DNA from: Microbacterium rhizomatis
Lineage (GTDB): Bacteria > Actinomycetota > Actinomycetes > Actinomycetales > Microbacteriaceae
Length of the DNA stretch: 54,749 nt
Assembly: GCF_008710745.1 (NCBI RefSeq)
Contig: NZ_VYSA01000008.1
Coordinates: 1 to 54,749, forward strand
Direction of reading: 5' to 3'
Shown here: piece after piece, positions 41,798 to 49,588 of the stretch
How positions within the stretch are numbered: the first letter of the stretch is position 1
Layout: every line of letters begins with the position of its first letter
Translations under genes and position numbers: made by a program
The notes under the pieces: model-generated
Database searches by the model: none
What the model was told of the DNA's origin: nothing
Seen by the model: only the letters and a program-made list of their open reading frames with translations

Positions 41798-42496
41798 TTA
41801 GCTACTTCCGAAAAGATCGGGAGGCAAGATGGGGCATGTCGCATACGCCGACGAGGGATCCTCAGTTGAACCTAGAACGGCGGAGTACGGTGACCACAAG
41901 TCTGGCGCTGTGTAGTATCCCTCGACGAACGTCGTCTCACTCGGAGGCGCGTCGACGGTGTAGCCGAGGTCCTCAAGGCAGTCGGTCAGCTCTCCGGCGT
42001 AATAGCGGTAGATTGCCGCGAGTTGCTCAGTCGACAACCGTTGATTGAATCGAGGCTCGTAAGGGAACTCGGCCATGCACTTCCACATGCTCACCGCGTA
42101 CGTCTGACGTTGCGCCTCTGGCAGCGATCCTGATTCCAATGACCCGTCGGACCGGACCGTGACATCTGAGAATCCTTCACCGTGCATGCAGGCTTCCAGC
42201 GCTCCCGGCGCTGACTCGATTGTCACGTACCGCTCGAGATGAACATCTGGCCTGACCGCATCCGGATACGTGCTCACGACACTCTCCCACTGCTGATCGA
42301 TCAAGCCCTGGGTTAGCGCATCGTAAGCAGGAATCGGCTCTGCCGACCTGGTTTCGGGTATTGCCGGAGAGCCACTGCAGGCGCTCAGCGATAGCAAGCC
42401 CACGCCCACCGCGAGGAGGGTCCCCGTCCCAACCCCTGTCTCTCGTGCATGTCTGATCCCGCTCCCCGAAGTCGATCGTTGACGTCCAGCCAGCAT
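41798..42496 (-). CDS. Lipoprotein, paralogous family member 1
   Basis: 232 residues. Signal with lipobox LSAC (Cys40). The mature part shares a cysteine-spaced pattern with the lipoproteins at 44170 and 44826: ACMHGEGF..DGS, CLEDLGYTVDAPPSETTF, DLWSPYS and a final CPILPP. It is divergent from the small secreted protein at 42554 across a promoter with the CTTACTTAG motif. A role as immunity or receptor partner of that protein is inferred from pairing only. Confidence 0.7.
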   Translation of the reverse strand: MLAGRQRSTSGSGIRHARETGVGTGTLLAVGVGLLSLSACSGSPAIPETRSAEPIPAYDALTQGLIDQQWESVVSTYPDAVRPDVHLERYVTIESAPGALEACMHGEGFSDVTVRSDGSLESGSLPEAQRQTYAVSMWKCMAEFPYEPRFNQRLSTEQLAAIYRYYAGELTDCLEDLGYTVDAPPSETTFVEGYYTAPDLWSPYSAVLGSTEDPSSAYATCPILPPDLFGSS

Positions 42497-42528
42497 GGGT
42501 CTACTTTCACTGTAAATAGGTTGAATTT

Positions 42529-42537
42529 CTTACTTAG
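42529..42537. promoter_or_regulatory. CTTACTT motif in the divergent lipoprotein/secreted protein promoter
   Basis: CTTACTTAG 17 bp before the ATG of the secreted-protein gene at 42554. One of five CTTACTT/AAGTAAG or close CTTACTA sites placed before genes of this region. Confidence 0.4.
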
Positions 42538-42553
42538 AGAGGATAGGTGCAAC

Positions 42554-42868
42554 ATGAGGAAGCGCACCATCTCAATAGCGGCAGCGGCCGTCACGGGCGC
42601 ACTCATCATGGGAACCGGAGTGGTTGCCGCGAACGCTGTTCAGAACAACGTCTATCGCAGCTGCACTCAGGGCCGTCACCACTACGGCATCGTGGATCAA
42701 ACTGGGTGGGGCAGCATGACGTTCCAAACCTCCGGTGAGGTTTTGACGATCGTGCAGCCCGCGCTCGTGAGAAGCACCCGCTACAAGCACGGCGCTCAGC
42801 ACAGCGGGTACGTGCTATTTGACGCTTCAACTGCCATCCACAGTTCGATCATCGAGTGCAGCCTCTAG
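42554..42868 (+). CDS. Small secreted two-cysteine protein 1
   Basis: 104 residues from ATG 42554 (gaggatagg upstream). Signal peptide RKRTISIAAAAVTGALIMG ending VAANA; mature ~76 residues with one Cys near each end (YRSC and IIEC), suggesting a single end-to-end disulphide. It is Trp/Tyr/Gly-containing and beta-rich by eye. No family recognised; similar in size and design to the proteins at 43767 and 45397. Possible bacteriocin-like or surface function. Confidence 0.7.
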   Translation: MRKRTISIAAAAVTGALIMGTGVVAANAVQNNVYRSCTQGRHHYGIVDQTGWGSMTFQTSGEVLTIVQPALVRSTRYKHGAQHSGYVLFDASTAIHSSIIECSL

Positions 42869-42991
42869 GGAGGCAGGCTTCGACATCAGAACAGGGCGCA
42901 AAGTAGCCAACTCCTTGCTTGAACGACTGGGTCGAGTCCGGAAACTCAGATCCCCCTGGTCCCCAAGTGGAATAGAGGGATCAGCCTTTCG

Positions 42992-43030
42992 TTAGTATGA
43001 CCGCGGGCAGTCGCCAAGGAGTTGGCCGAC
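42992..43030 (-). pseudogene. 3' remnant of a fourth lipoprotein paralogue
   Basis: The minus strand reads VGQLLGDCPRSY then stop, matching the end of the lipoprotein at 44170 (LGQLFSECPRSY). The flanking hairpin-like bases (gatccccct ... agagggatc) also match the terminator region at 44123-44164. Only the last 12 codons remain; the 5' side runs into unrelated sequence before the DUF3515 gene. Confidence 0.65.
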
Positions 43031-43054
43031 TCACGCCGAGTTAGGGTCGAACCC

Positions 43055-43561
43055 ATGATGCGTGCTCACTACGGCGCGGCTCGCCGCGCTTTGATCGCCG
43101 CGGTAGCTGTTCTTTCACTGTCGGGCAGCCTGGCCGGGTGTTCGAACACTGTCGCTCTGACTCCAGCGAAGAACGCGAACAGCCCTGACTGCGCTCGGGT
43201 CACTGTTTCGCTGCCGGACAGCATCGAGAACGAGGATCGTCGGTGGACCGACGCACAGGGAACCGGAGCGTGGGGCAACCCTCTTTCGATCATTCTGTCC
43301 TGCGGTGTTGAGGCGCCTGGGCCAGCCGCGCTTCCCTGTTTCTATCTCGGGGGCACAGACTGGCTCGCTTTGCCCCACGAGGACGACCTTCAGCGCATGA
43401 TCACTTTCGGTCGCGACCCGGCCGTAGAAGTCGCGATCGCTCGTACCGGAGATCTGGACTTCGCGTCCGTGCTTGAACGACTGGGTGGCGTGATCGACAC
43501 GGCGCTACCCGGTGCATCTGCGGCGTGCACCGACCGGGCTGAGGTCCTCGAGTCGCCGTAG
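43055..43561 (+). CDS. DUF3515 family lipoprotein
   Basis: 168 residues from ATG 43055 with lipobox LAGC (Cys29). The DUF3515 pattern is clear: DCARVTVSLPDSI, GTGAWGNPLSIILSCGVEAP, TDWLALPHEDDLQRMITFGR, PAVEVAI. These single-copy actinobacterial lipoproteins are normally in the chromosomal core; function is unknown. Here it may be an extra copy. Confidence 0.82.
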   Translation: MMRAHYGAARRALIAAVAVLSLSGSLAGCSNTVALTPAKNANSPDCARVTVSLPDSIENEDRRWTDAQGTGAWGNPLSIILSCGVEAPGPAALPCFYLGGTDWLALPHEDDLQRMITFGRDPAVEVAIARTGDLDFASVLERLGGVIDTALPGASAACTDRAEVLESP

Positions 43562-43766
43562 ATACGCTCGCCACCACCGGACCTCGGGGATGTAGCAAGC
43601 CGCTCTCGGCGAGCCCGTTCGCGTTGAAGCGGTCGAGGAGCGGGGGCTTGTGTGGGAAAGCTGAGGTCAGAGGGGTGAAGACCTAGCGAGCATACTCGGC
43701 CGGCGAGCATACTGACGTCTCGGATACTAATAGAGGCATCCGACTTATCGACTGGAAGGTAGCAAG
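43562..43766. promoter_or_regulatory. Promoter region of the second secreted-protein gene
   Basis: Two direct repeats GCGAGCATACT (43686-43696 and 43703-43713) are spaced 17 bp apart, followed by a -10-like TACTAA (43725-43730). The repeats may be regulator half-sites or a duplicated promoter element. Confidence 0.4.
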
Positions 43767-44117
43767 ATGAAGATCAAGAAGAGTCGTAAGATCGCCGTCG
43801 GTCTCGCTGCGGTGGCGATTGTCGGGTCGATCGGGGCCGCGGTTCCCGCATCGGCATACAACTACCAGCACACGTTCCCGGGGTTCAGCTGCGGCGGCGC
43901 CCTCAGGCCGGCGATCTACATGGCCGCACCGGGCTGGATGAGGCTTTACCAGGAGTGGAGCGGCGGTAGCAACGCGCAGAGCTGGAACAACGGCCTGATC
44001 GCAGCCACGCATGCAAAGATCACTCCGATCGGAGTTCAGTACCAGAATTACGGGTTGGGAGAATACGACATCACTCCGCGTTCAGACACGGGGTACGACT
44101 GCCGCGCCTGGGCCTAG
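43767..44117 (+). CDS. Small secreted two-cysteine protein 2
   Basis: 116 residues from ATG 43767 (ggaaggtagc upstream). Signal peptide KIKKSRKIAVGLAAVAIVGS ending VPASA; mature ~86 residues with only two Cys (GFSCGG and YDCRAWA) near the ends and many aromatics (MRLYQEWSGGSNAQSWNN). Convergent with the lipoprotein at 44170, sharing a bidirectional terminator. Unknown function. Confidence 0.72.
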   Translation: MKIKKSRKIAVGLAAVAIVGSIGAAVPASAYNYQHTFPGFSCGGALRPAIYMAAPGWMRLYQEWSGGSNAQSWNNGLIAATHAKITPIGVQYQNYGLGEYDITPRSDTGYDCRAWA

Positions 44118-44122
44118 GTCGC

Positions 44123-44164
44123 GGCAGATCCTCTCTGTCCCTCAATGGGCAGAGAGGATCTGCC
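44123..44164. terminator. Bidirectional terminator
   Basis: A perfect 15-bp inverted repeat, GGCAGATCCTCTCTG (44123-44137) and CAGAGAGGATCTGCC (44150-44164), followed by TTTT on the plus strand, between convergent genes. Confidence 0.88.
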
Positions 44165-44169
44165 TTTTG

Positions 44170-44718
44170 TTAGTACGACCGGGGGCATTCGCTAAAGAGT
44201 TGGCCGAGGTCATCTTGCGGCAGGGTAGCGGTGTACTGCGAGAACGGGGACCAGAGAGTGATGGTCGCATGGTATCCGTCAACAAACGTCTGTTCTGACG
44301 GCGGAGGATCGGGAGAGTAGCCGTTCTCATCCAGGCATTTCCAATCCCAAAGCCCGTGCTGATAGGCCTCGCGAACCTGGTCGTCTGACAAGGCTGGCGG
44401 GGGCTGGTCGTATCCGAGCTGCTTGCGGCAGTCATCTTCATCCGCAAAGTACACATCCCGCTGGCCATTAGGGATGTTGTCGGTAATGAAGCTTCCGTCG
44501 GTCCCAAGAGAGACAGCCCATCCTCTTTCGGTAAGGCATGCCTGCATGTCTGTTGCGAAGTCCGGCGTGAGCCCCACATCAAATGTGAGGTCTGCCGGCT
44601 TGGTCGCAGGGAGGTCTGGCATTGCAGAGCAGCCGGCCAGAGCTAGTACCGCAGAAGACACGGCGATCGCTGTGCCGCGTCGAACCCAGTTCCGCAGGTT
44701 GTTCGTCCTCTCAGACAT
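44170..44718 (-). CDS. Lipoprotein, paralogous family member 2
   Basis: 182 residues from ATG 44718, lipobox LAGC (Cys30). Family pattern: ACLTERGW..GTDGSF, CRKQLGY, CLDENGYSPDPPPSEQTF, LWSPFSQY, final ECPRSY. It is very similar in layout to the 41798 lipoprotein. It sits next to secreted protein 2; a partner or immunity role is inferred from the repeated pairing. Confidence 0.75.
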   Translation of the reverse strand: MSERTNNLRNWVRRGTAIAVSSAVLALAGCSAMPDLPATKPADLTFDVGLTPDFATDMQACLTERGWAVSLGTDGSFITDNIPNGQRDVYFADEDDCRKQLGYDQPPPALSDDQVREAYQHGLWDWKCLDENGYSPDPPPSEQTFVDGYHATITLWSPFSQYTATLPQDDLGQLFSECPRSY

Positions 44719-44825
44719 GTTTGATTGACCTCGTAGGTGACGAGGGGAGATCGTGCGGGTGCGGATCAGGCATGGTGCCTCATTCTGTATTCGTGACGGA
44801 GCTCGGGGTCGGCAGGAGTAGGTGG

Positions 44826-45371
44826 TTACCAATACGTGATGAATGTTTCCGGATCTGGGCACACTTCCATCAGCTCGTTCATATGCCCAGAACTTGCGAG
44901 CGATGGCGCGGCTTCGCGATGGGGGGACCAGCGCGATTCAGCTGACGCCTCGAGATACGACTGAAGTGTGGGTGGATCGCTGGTGGGGAAGCCTTCTTCT
45001 GACAGGCACCGTGCTGCCTCCAGCTGGAGGTGGTAAAGGCGAGTCAGTGTCTCGGCGGAGGGCGGTTCGCCGCAAGCGGGACAAGCTTCCAGGAGGCATT
45101 GACTCGCCGCCTGGTTGTATCCAGCGGTTTGCTCGGCTGTGAGTTCGATTGAAGTGGAGCCATCCTCTTGGATCACCGCCCCGGGAAACCCAGCCTCATC
45201 GAGACAAGCAACGATCTGCCGCGTGCGGTCTGCTCGTTGATCCTGAAAATCACCAAGGCTCTGGTATTCGGCGGAAGGCTCTTGCTGGTCAGCAGGGGAC
45301 GACGAGCACCCCGCGATCGCTAGCACGGCAAAGACCATCACACCCAGGACCAGGCGGGCGCCGCCCTTCAT
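44826..45371 (-). CDS. Lipoprotein, paralogous family member 3
   Basis: 181 residues, lipobox IAGC (Cys22). Family pattern present but more diverged: ACLDEAGF..EDGS, an extra CLLEACPAC cluster, CLSEEGFPTSDPPTLQSY, RWSPHREAA, final CPDPETF. It follows the secreted protein gene at 45397 by 25 bp on the same strand, so here secreted protein and lipoprotein form an operon. Confidence 0.75.
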   Translation of the reverse strand: MKGGARLVLGVMVFAVLAIAGCSSSPADQQEPSAEYQSLGDFQDQRADRTRQIVACLDEAGFPGAVIQEDGSTSIELTAEQTAGYNQAASQCLLEACPACGEPPSAETLTRLYHLQLEAARCLSEEGFPTSDPPTLQSYLEASAESRWSPHREAAPSLASSGHMNELMEVCPDPETFITYW

Positions 45372-45396
45372 TTAGCGGCGCCCCTCCGAACTGAGG

Positions 45397-45711
45397 TTAG
45401 TTTTCGCACCAAGCGCTCTTATTCGAGCCGGCGAGGGTGTAGCTGTCCCACTTCCATGGGCCCACTGTCGTGTAATTTCCGCCCTCCCACTTGGTGTTGG
45501 TGACATTTCCTGCAGCGTCAATGCGCTGGTGGTTATGGGAGTTCGGTTGGCCGACACCCTGCGGCGTGTAGGAGAACGTGTACGGCCAGCGGTAGCCGTT
45601 GCACTGGATCGTGCCGTCTGCCGCGTTCGCAGCTGCGCCGCCCGCGAGAACCAGCCCTGCCGCGAGGGCGGTCCCGCTGAGCCCGGCGATGAGCTTCTTC
45701 CTGAGAGACAT
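45397..45711 (-). CDS. Small secreted two-cysteine protein 3
   Basis: 104 residues from ATG 45711 (gaaggacac upstream). Signal peptide SLRKKLIAGLSGTALAAGLV ending AANAA; mature ~74 residues rich in Trp/Tyr/Asn (CNGYRWPYTFSYTPQG, TKWEGGNYTTVGPWKWDSY) with one Cys near each end (IQC and AWCEN). The style resembles secreted bacteriocins such as the lactococcin 972 group, but I cannot assign it to that family. A CTTACTTT motif lies 77 bp upstream. Confidence 0.72.
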   Translation of the reverse strand: MSLRKKLIAGLSGTALAAGLVLAGGAAANAADGTIQCNGYRWPYTFSYTPQGVGQPNSHNHQRIDAAGNVTNTKWEGGNYTTVGPWKWDSYTLAGSNKSAWCEN

Positions 45712-45965
45712 GACTGTGTCCTTCTTCGTGGGGTCACGGTCGCGGGAGGCTCTCGCGACCCGCGAACGAAATAAATCTTGGAAATTACTTACTTTATTTT
45801 CGAGTATCCGGCCCGTGACTTAGCGATGTCAAGACCCCGTTGCTGCACTCGGTCGACGCCGCAGCACAGGGTCGGCGAGGATGAATTTTGCTGGGGGCAA
45901 GCGCTGGATTGCCGCCGGAACTGCGGGTGATCGGCCAGTGAAGTCCATGCGGCGTCGTCGGGGCA
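45712..45965. promoter_or_regulatory. Upstream region of secreted protein 3 with CTTACTTT motif
   Basis: The AT-rich stretch around 45778-45800 contains CTTACTTT (45788-45795), on the minus strand AAAGTAAG, at a plausible promoter distance from ATG 45711. The remaining ~150 bp up to the ABC permease stop show no gene. Confidence 0.4.
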
Positions 45966-47066
45966 TCAGGGGACGCGTAGTTCGCGAATGGGTTCCCGCC
46001 GGCTGGCGACTAACGCGGGCAGGAGTGCCGCGATAAGCGCGGTGGTGAGGGCGAGGATGGCCAGAGCAGCGGTGAATGCAACGCCCGGGAGGGGAGCGCG
46101 ACCGGCGGCCAGTATGAGCAACGACGTCCCGGTCCCCAGGGCAATCCCCGTGAGGGCGAGAATCCCGGTTTGGGTGACCAGCAGGGTGATGATGAGCCCG
46201 CGGGTTGCGCCAAGAGCTCGCCGGCGCCCGTAGTCCTTGCGCCGCATCATTACAAGGCCGTAGAGGAGGATTGCGACCAGTGCACCGGTGAGCGCCATCA
46301 GTGCGAGCACGAGACCGCGCGAGTAACTGCCGAGTTGTCCTTGGATCAGCGCGCGAAGCTCGGCAAGGGCTCTGCTGGTCTGCACCGTCACTTTCGTCGG
46401 GTCAGTGGGAGCGAGCACAGAGAGAACGGCGTCGCTGACCGGAGCGACGAGTTCGGGGCTCTCGGCGATGACAATGATGACGTTGACAGGCTCGGTCCCC
46501 GCAACATCGGGTTGGGGGATCAACATCAGTGGCTGCAGTTCTGTGAGGAAATCAGGAACCGTGAGCTCACCCGCGATACCGTAGCTCACGCCGGTGGTCA
46601 GTGTGATTGACCCTGATGGATCGAGCATGCCGAGTTGTTCCAACGCAACCGGTGACGCGAACGCCAGCGCGCCGGGGACGGGAGATTCGCGAGGGACGCC
46701 AAGCCGGTCGAAGTGCGTTCCGTAGACGTACCGTGCCGGGACGCGAGTCCCATCGGGAATGAGAGTGTTCGTGGCATCGATCGCGCTAGAGAATGCTCCG
46801 GACCATTCGATGCCGTCGATGTGAGAGATGCGGTCCAGGACATCGCTGGTGATGCCTGCGTCTTGTTCGGCCCGGACGGTGATGGAACGGGTACCGGCCG
46901 AGTCGATCGTCCCGAGAACCTGCTGTTCTGCGGCGACGGTGCGGCCGGTGGTGAGCATGACGGCAATGATCATTCCGGCGACCATGAGAACTGTCAGGAC
47001 GGACGCGACAGGCTGAGATCTGGCGGTCGCCGTCGCTTCGCGACTTAACGCTGAGACGGGGATCAT
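45966..47066 (-). CDS. ABC transporter permease, MacB/FtsX-like
   Basis: 366 residues. One N-terminal helix (SVLTVLMVAGMIIAVMLTT), a ~200-residue extracytoplasmic domain, then three helices at the C-terminus (LVLALMALTGALVAILLYGL, LLVTQTGILALTGIALGTGT, ALAILALTTALIAALLPALV), with the MRRKDYGRRRALGATRG cytoplasmic loop typical of FtsX domains. With the ATPase and adaptor it forms a MacAB-like exporter or mechanotransmission complex. ATG 47066 overlaps the ATPase stop. Confidence 0.88.
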   Translation of the reverse strand: MIPVSALSREATATARSQPVASVLTVLMVAGMIIAVMLTTGRTVAAEQQVLGTIDSAGTRSITVRAEQDAGITSDVLDRISHIDGIEWSGAFSSAIDATNTLIPDGTRVPARYVYGTHFDRLGVPRESPVPGALAFASPVALEQLGMLDPSGSITLTTGVSYGIAGELTVPDFLTELQPLMLIPQPDVAGTEPVNVIIVIAESPELVAPVSDAVLSVLAPTDPTKVTVQTSRALAELRALIQGQLGSYSRGLVLALMALTGALVAILLYGLVMMRRKDYGRRRALGATRGLIITLLVTQTGILALTGIALGTGTSLLILAAGRAPLPGVAFTAALAILALTTALIAALLPALVASRREPIRELRVP

Positions 47067-47746
47067 AGGCGAATCTCTATGTCACAGGCTGCGGCGACCT
47101 CGGGCGAATGGGTGACGACGATAACAGCCGCCCCCGTGGCCGCGTGCTCCTGGAGCGCAGCGACGACGAGCTCGCTCGTCGTCGGATCCAGGTTCCCGGT
47201 CGGCTCATCTGCAAGAAGCACCACAGGATCGGTGAGGAGAGCACGACACAGGGCGATGCGTTGCGCTTGACCCCCGGAGACCTGACCAGGCTTGCGGTGC
47301 GGAGGCACATCCACCTCGAACCTGTCCAGCAGGTCGAGAGCGCGAGGTCTCGCGGCGGCCCGCTTCTGACCACGGTAGAGAGCAGCCTCGGTCACGTTAT
47401 CGAGGACCGTTCTGGTCTGATCTAGCGCGGCATCTTGAAAGACGAACCCGAACTGTTCTGCCCTCAGCCGGGCACGGGACGCATCGCTCAAGCCGGTGAC
47501 GGATTCGCCACTGACCAGAATGTCGCCGGAAGAAGGTTGAAGCATCAGTCCGAGAAGGTAGAGAAGAGTCGACTTACCTCTCCCGGACGGCCCGGTGAGG
47601 GCAGTGAGCGATCCGGCAGGAAACACCGCCGACCAATCGGTGAGGACTGGCTGGCCCAAGAGGTACTCGAACACGACCCCTCGCGCTTCCAGACGAGGGG
47701 GATCGCCCTGCGCTGACGGTTTTCCATAGCGGGGAGGTCCGGTCAC
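47063..47746 (-). CDS. ABC transporter ATP-binding protein, MacB/LolD type
   Basis: 227 residues from GTG 47746, overlapping the adaptor gene stop (GTGA). Walker A GPSGRGKST, Q-loop FVFQDAALDQTRTVLDNV, signature VSGGQAQRIALCRAL, Walker B VVLLADEPTGNLDP, switch VVTHSPEV. Powers the adjacent permease, likely exporting or extracting peptides or lipids at the cell envelope. Confidence 0.92.
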   Translation of the reverse strand: MTGPPRYGKPSAQGDPPRLEARGVVFEYLLGQPVLTDWSAVFPAGSLTALTGPSGRGKSTLLYLLGLMLQPSSGDILVSGESVTGLSDASRARLRAEQFGFVFQDAALDQTRTVLDNVTEAALYRGQKRAAARPRALDLLDRFEVDVPPHRKPGQVSGGQAQRIALCRALLTDPVVLLADEPTGNLDPTTSELVVAALQEHAATGAAVIVVTHSPEVAAACDIEIRL

Positions 47747-48852
47747 GGCGCAGGGTTCTGTGTGGCGGGAATTCTGACCTTCACGCCCGCGTCTACCCCG
47801 TCGATTACGGACATGCCGCGGGCGGATGCGACGACGGTCACCGGATGCACTGTTCCGTCTTGGTCGATGACGCCGATCTGGCCGCTTGCCTCTGTGATGA
47901 GCGCGGAAGAAGGAACCACCAGGCCTTGCACTGTCGCCACAGTGATGATCTTTGACGGGAGCAACGCCTGGCCGGACACCGGCACCTGAGCGCATTGGTC
48001 ACCGCACAGCACTTGGCCCTCGGGACCACTCAAGCTCACAACGATCGTCTGCGACTGCTCGTCCGTCACACGGTCGCCGGCTACCGCGTCCCATACCGTC
48101 CCTTCGGGTGACGTGACCTGCACCGCTGTGCCGGTGGGCATCATGGCTGCCTGGGCATCGGTCACGGGCATGGTGAAGGCGGGCGCCGCCGGTAGGCCAC
48201 GCAGCACGGGTTCACCGCCGGAGAGCGACAGCCCGCGGGAGACGAGTTCGGCATCCAGAGACACGCGAATCGGCAGTGTTGGGACGAAGACGACATCCCC
48301 GAGCTCCACCAGCCCGGTCTGCGCTACGCCGAGCGCTTTTTGCCAGGCTTTGATCGCTGTGACAGTGCGAGGCCCGGCGGTGCCGTCGATCGTCCCGGAA
48401 TAGGATCCCTGCGCGTGAAGCATGGCTTGCAACTGAGCGACGTCCGCGCCCTCAACACCCTCACCAATGGGCCGAAACGCGGGCACGGCACCCTGCGCAA
48501 CGACCACGGGGCGCTGATTCAGCAGGTACAACGTGCTCCCCTGCACCACCTCGTCTCCAGGAGCCACGACAACACCTGTCACGATCCCGGACGCCTGGTT
48601 CGTGCCTACAGGGGTCGGCGACCACTCCGCGACAGCATTCAGGTTGACGCTGGAACTCACCTCACCCTGCTCCACGGACACGAACGTGTACGGTGTCGCG
48701 TCCAGCGGATCCTCCGCCGGACGCAACACGGTCGCGGTCGCCCAGCCTGCCGAGCCAGCGAGTACGCCAACCGTCACGATGACAGCAAGCCATACCCATC
48801 CTCGTCGGGGCGGGCGGCTCGACGCCGGAGTGTCTGACCTCATCCTCGGCAC
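47743..48852 (-). CDS. Periplasmic adaptor-like protein with peptidoglycan-binding domain
   Basis: 369 residues (GTG 48852; ATG 48843 is an alternative). One N-terminal helix (GWVWLAVIVTVGVLAGSAGW), HlyD-type lipoyl/hairpin region (GIVTGVVVAPGDEVVQGSTL), and an inserted PG_binding_1 domain (VAQLQAMLHAQGSYSGTIDG, TVTAIKAWQKALGV). Such adaptors couple MacB-like ABC pumps across Gram-positive walls and are often found with secreted bacteriocin genes. First gene of the three-gene operon; a CTTACTAAG motif lies ~125 bp upstream. Confidence 0.87.
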   Translation of the reverse strand: MPRMRSDTPASSRPPRRGWVWLAVIVTVGVLAGSAGWATATVLRPAEDPLDATPYTFVSVEQGEVSSSVNLNAVAEWSPTPVGTNQASGIVTGVVVAPGDEVVQGSTLYLLNQRPVVVAQGAVPAFRPIGEGVEGADVAQLQAMLHAQGSYSGTIDGTAGPRTVTAIKAWQKALGVAQTGLVELGDVVFVPTLPIRVSLDAELVSRGLSLSGGEPVLRGLPAAPAFTMPVTDAQAAMMPTGTAVQVTSPEGTVWDAVAGDRVTDEQSQTIVVSLSGPEGQVLCGDQCAQVPVSGQALLPSKIITVATVQGLVVPSSALITEASGQIGVIDQDGTVHPVTVVASARGMSVIDGVDAGVKVRIPATQNPAP

Positions 48853-49122
48853 CTAAACCAACCGCCCGAAGAATCCGAGAGCGGCCCGCTGGCCGAGCGA
48901 ACGAATGCCTGGCGCGAGTCGTCCGGTAGGCACGGCCGCGCCCTGCGATGCACCGAACAGCAAAGTGAGTACCATGACTTACTAAGCATCGCATAGACAG
49001 AGGGAGTCCACTTTGGGGAGCAACGCTCGTCGGGGCGCTCACGCTGACCTCGGCGCGGCGATCGAAGCTCACCGGCTCCATGTGCGAGTGGACGACTCCG
49101 CTCGGTCAACATCGAGAAAGTC
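48853..49122. promoter_or_regulatory. Upstream region of the ABC exporter operon
   Basis: 270 bases without a gene. AGTGAGTACCATGACTTACT (48964-48983) is an imperfect palindrome and includes CTTACTAAG (48978-48986). It is a candidate operator for the gamma-butyrolactone receptor-like protein encoded downstream on the other strand. Confidence 0.45.
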
Positions 49123-49230
49123 TTAGCTGGGGTCAGCCACCACTTCTTGGATGGCCTCAGCGACGAGCCATGACAGATCGATGGGTTGCGTCGGAGGAAG
49201 CTGGATGTCTGCGGGTTTCGGGTCACCCAT
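49123..49230 (-). CDS. Short ORF of 35 residues with strong ribosome site
   Basis: ATG 49230 follows taagggagtgcc, a strong Shine-Dalgarno at proper spacing. The product starts GDPKPADIQLPPTQP and ends in an amphipathic helix-like IDLSWLVAEAIQEVVADPS. CTTACTTT (49278-49285) lies about 48 bp upstream. No export signal. It may be a small regulator, a peptide precursor or a leader peptide for the downstream ABC operon. Too short for standard gene calling. Confidence 0.5.
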   Translation of the reverse strand: MGDPKPADIQLPPTQPIDLSWLVAEAIQEVVADPS

Positions 49231-49588
49231 GGCACTCCCTTAGGAATCGAGGCGGGTTCTGCTGTGTAGTAGACGATCTTACTTTGTTGAGATCAAGTGC
49301 CGTGGATCACGTTCCTGCCTTGACGATCTGCCGACTACTTTCGGATCGTCGTCGCAGGTTGGACGCATACAGCATCTGCGGCAGCGTCAAGAGCACGGCC
49401 ATGCCCTATCGGGGCACCCGAATGGCCTTAGCGGGCGGTGTGCACTATGTCCAGGGCTGGTCCAGAGGCATCAGTTCAACGGCCAGGAGACGCGCGCGTG
49501 CGCACCTGCGACCTTGAGTGCCTAGTGGGTAGACTTACTTTCTAAGAGACTCCCCACCCGGCAGGACCCGGCGGTCAGGCCCCAATCG
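49231..49588. promoter_or_regulatory. Divergent promoter region of the short ORF and the GBL receptor gene
   Basis: 358 bases holding two motif copies: CTTACTTT (49278-49285) and CTTACTTTCTAAG (49533-49545), the latter a palindrome with CTTA/TAAG arms 44 bp before the receptor ATG. This is the expected place for an autoregulatory element of a ScbR/ArpA-type repressor. No convincing gene lies in the middle. Confidence 0.5.

Noticed and set aside
45397..45711. Assignment of the small secreted protein to the lactococcin 972 bacteriocin family
   Set aside because: Size, signal and Trp/Tyr/Asn-rich composition fit the style, and an exporter is nearby, but I cannot see the family's defining motifs and the two end cysteines are not typical of it. 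Kept as unknown.
49080..49517. A plus-strand ORF of 145 codons between the exporter and the receptor gene
   Set aside because: Random composition, antisense to the better-supported short ORF, and it overlaps the presumed promoter motifs.
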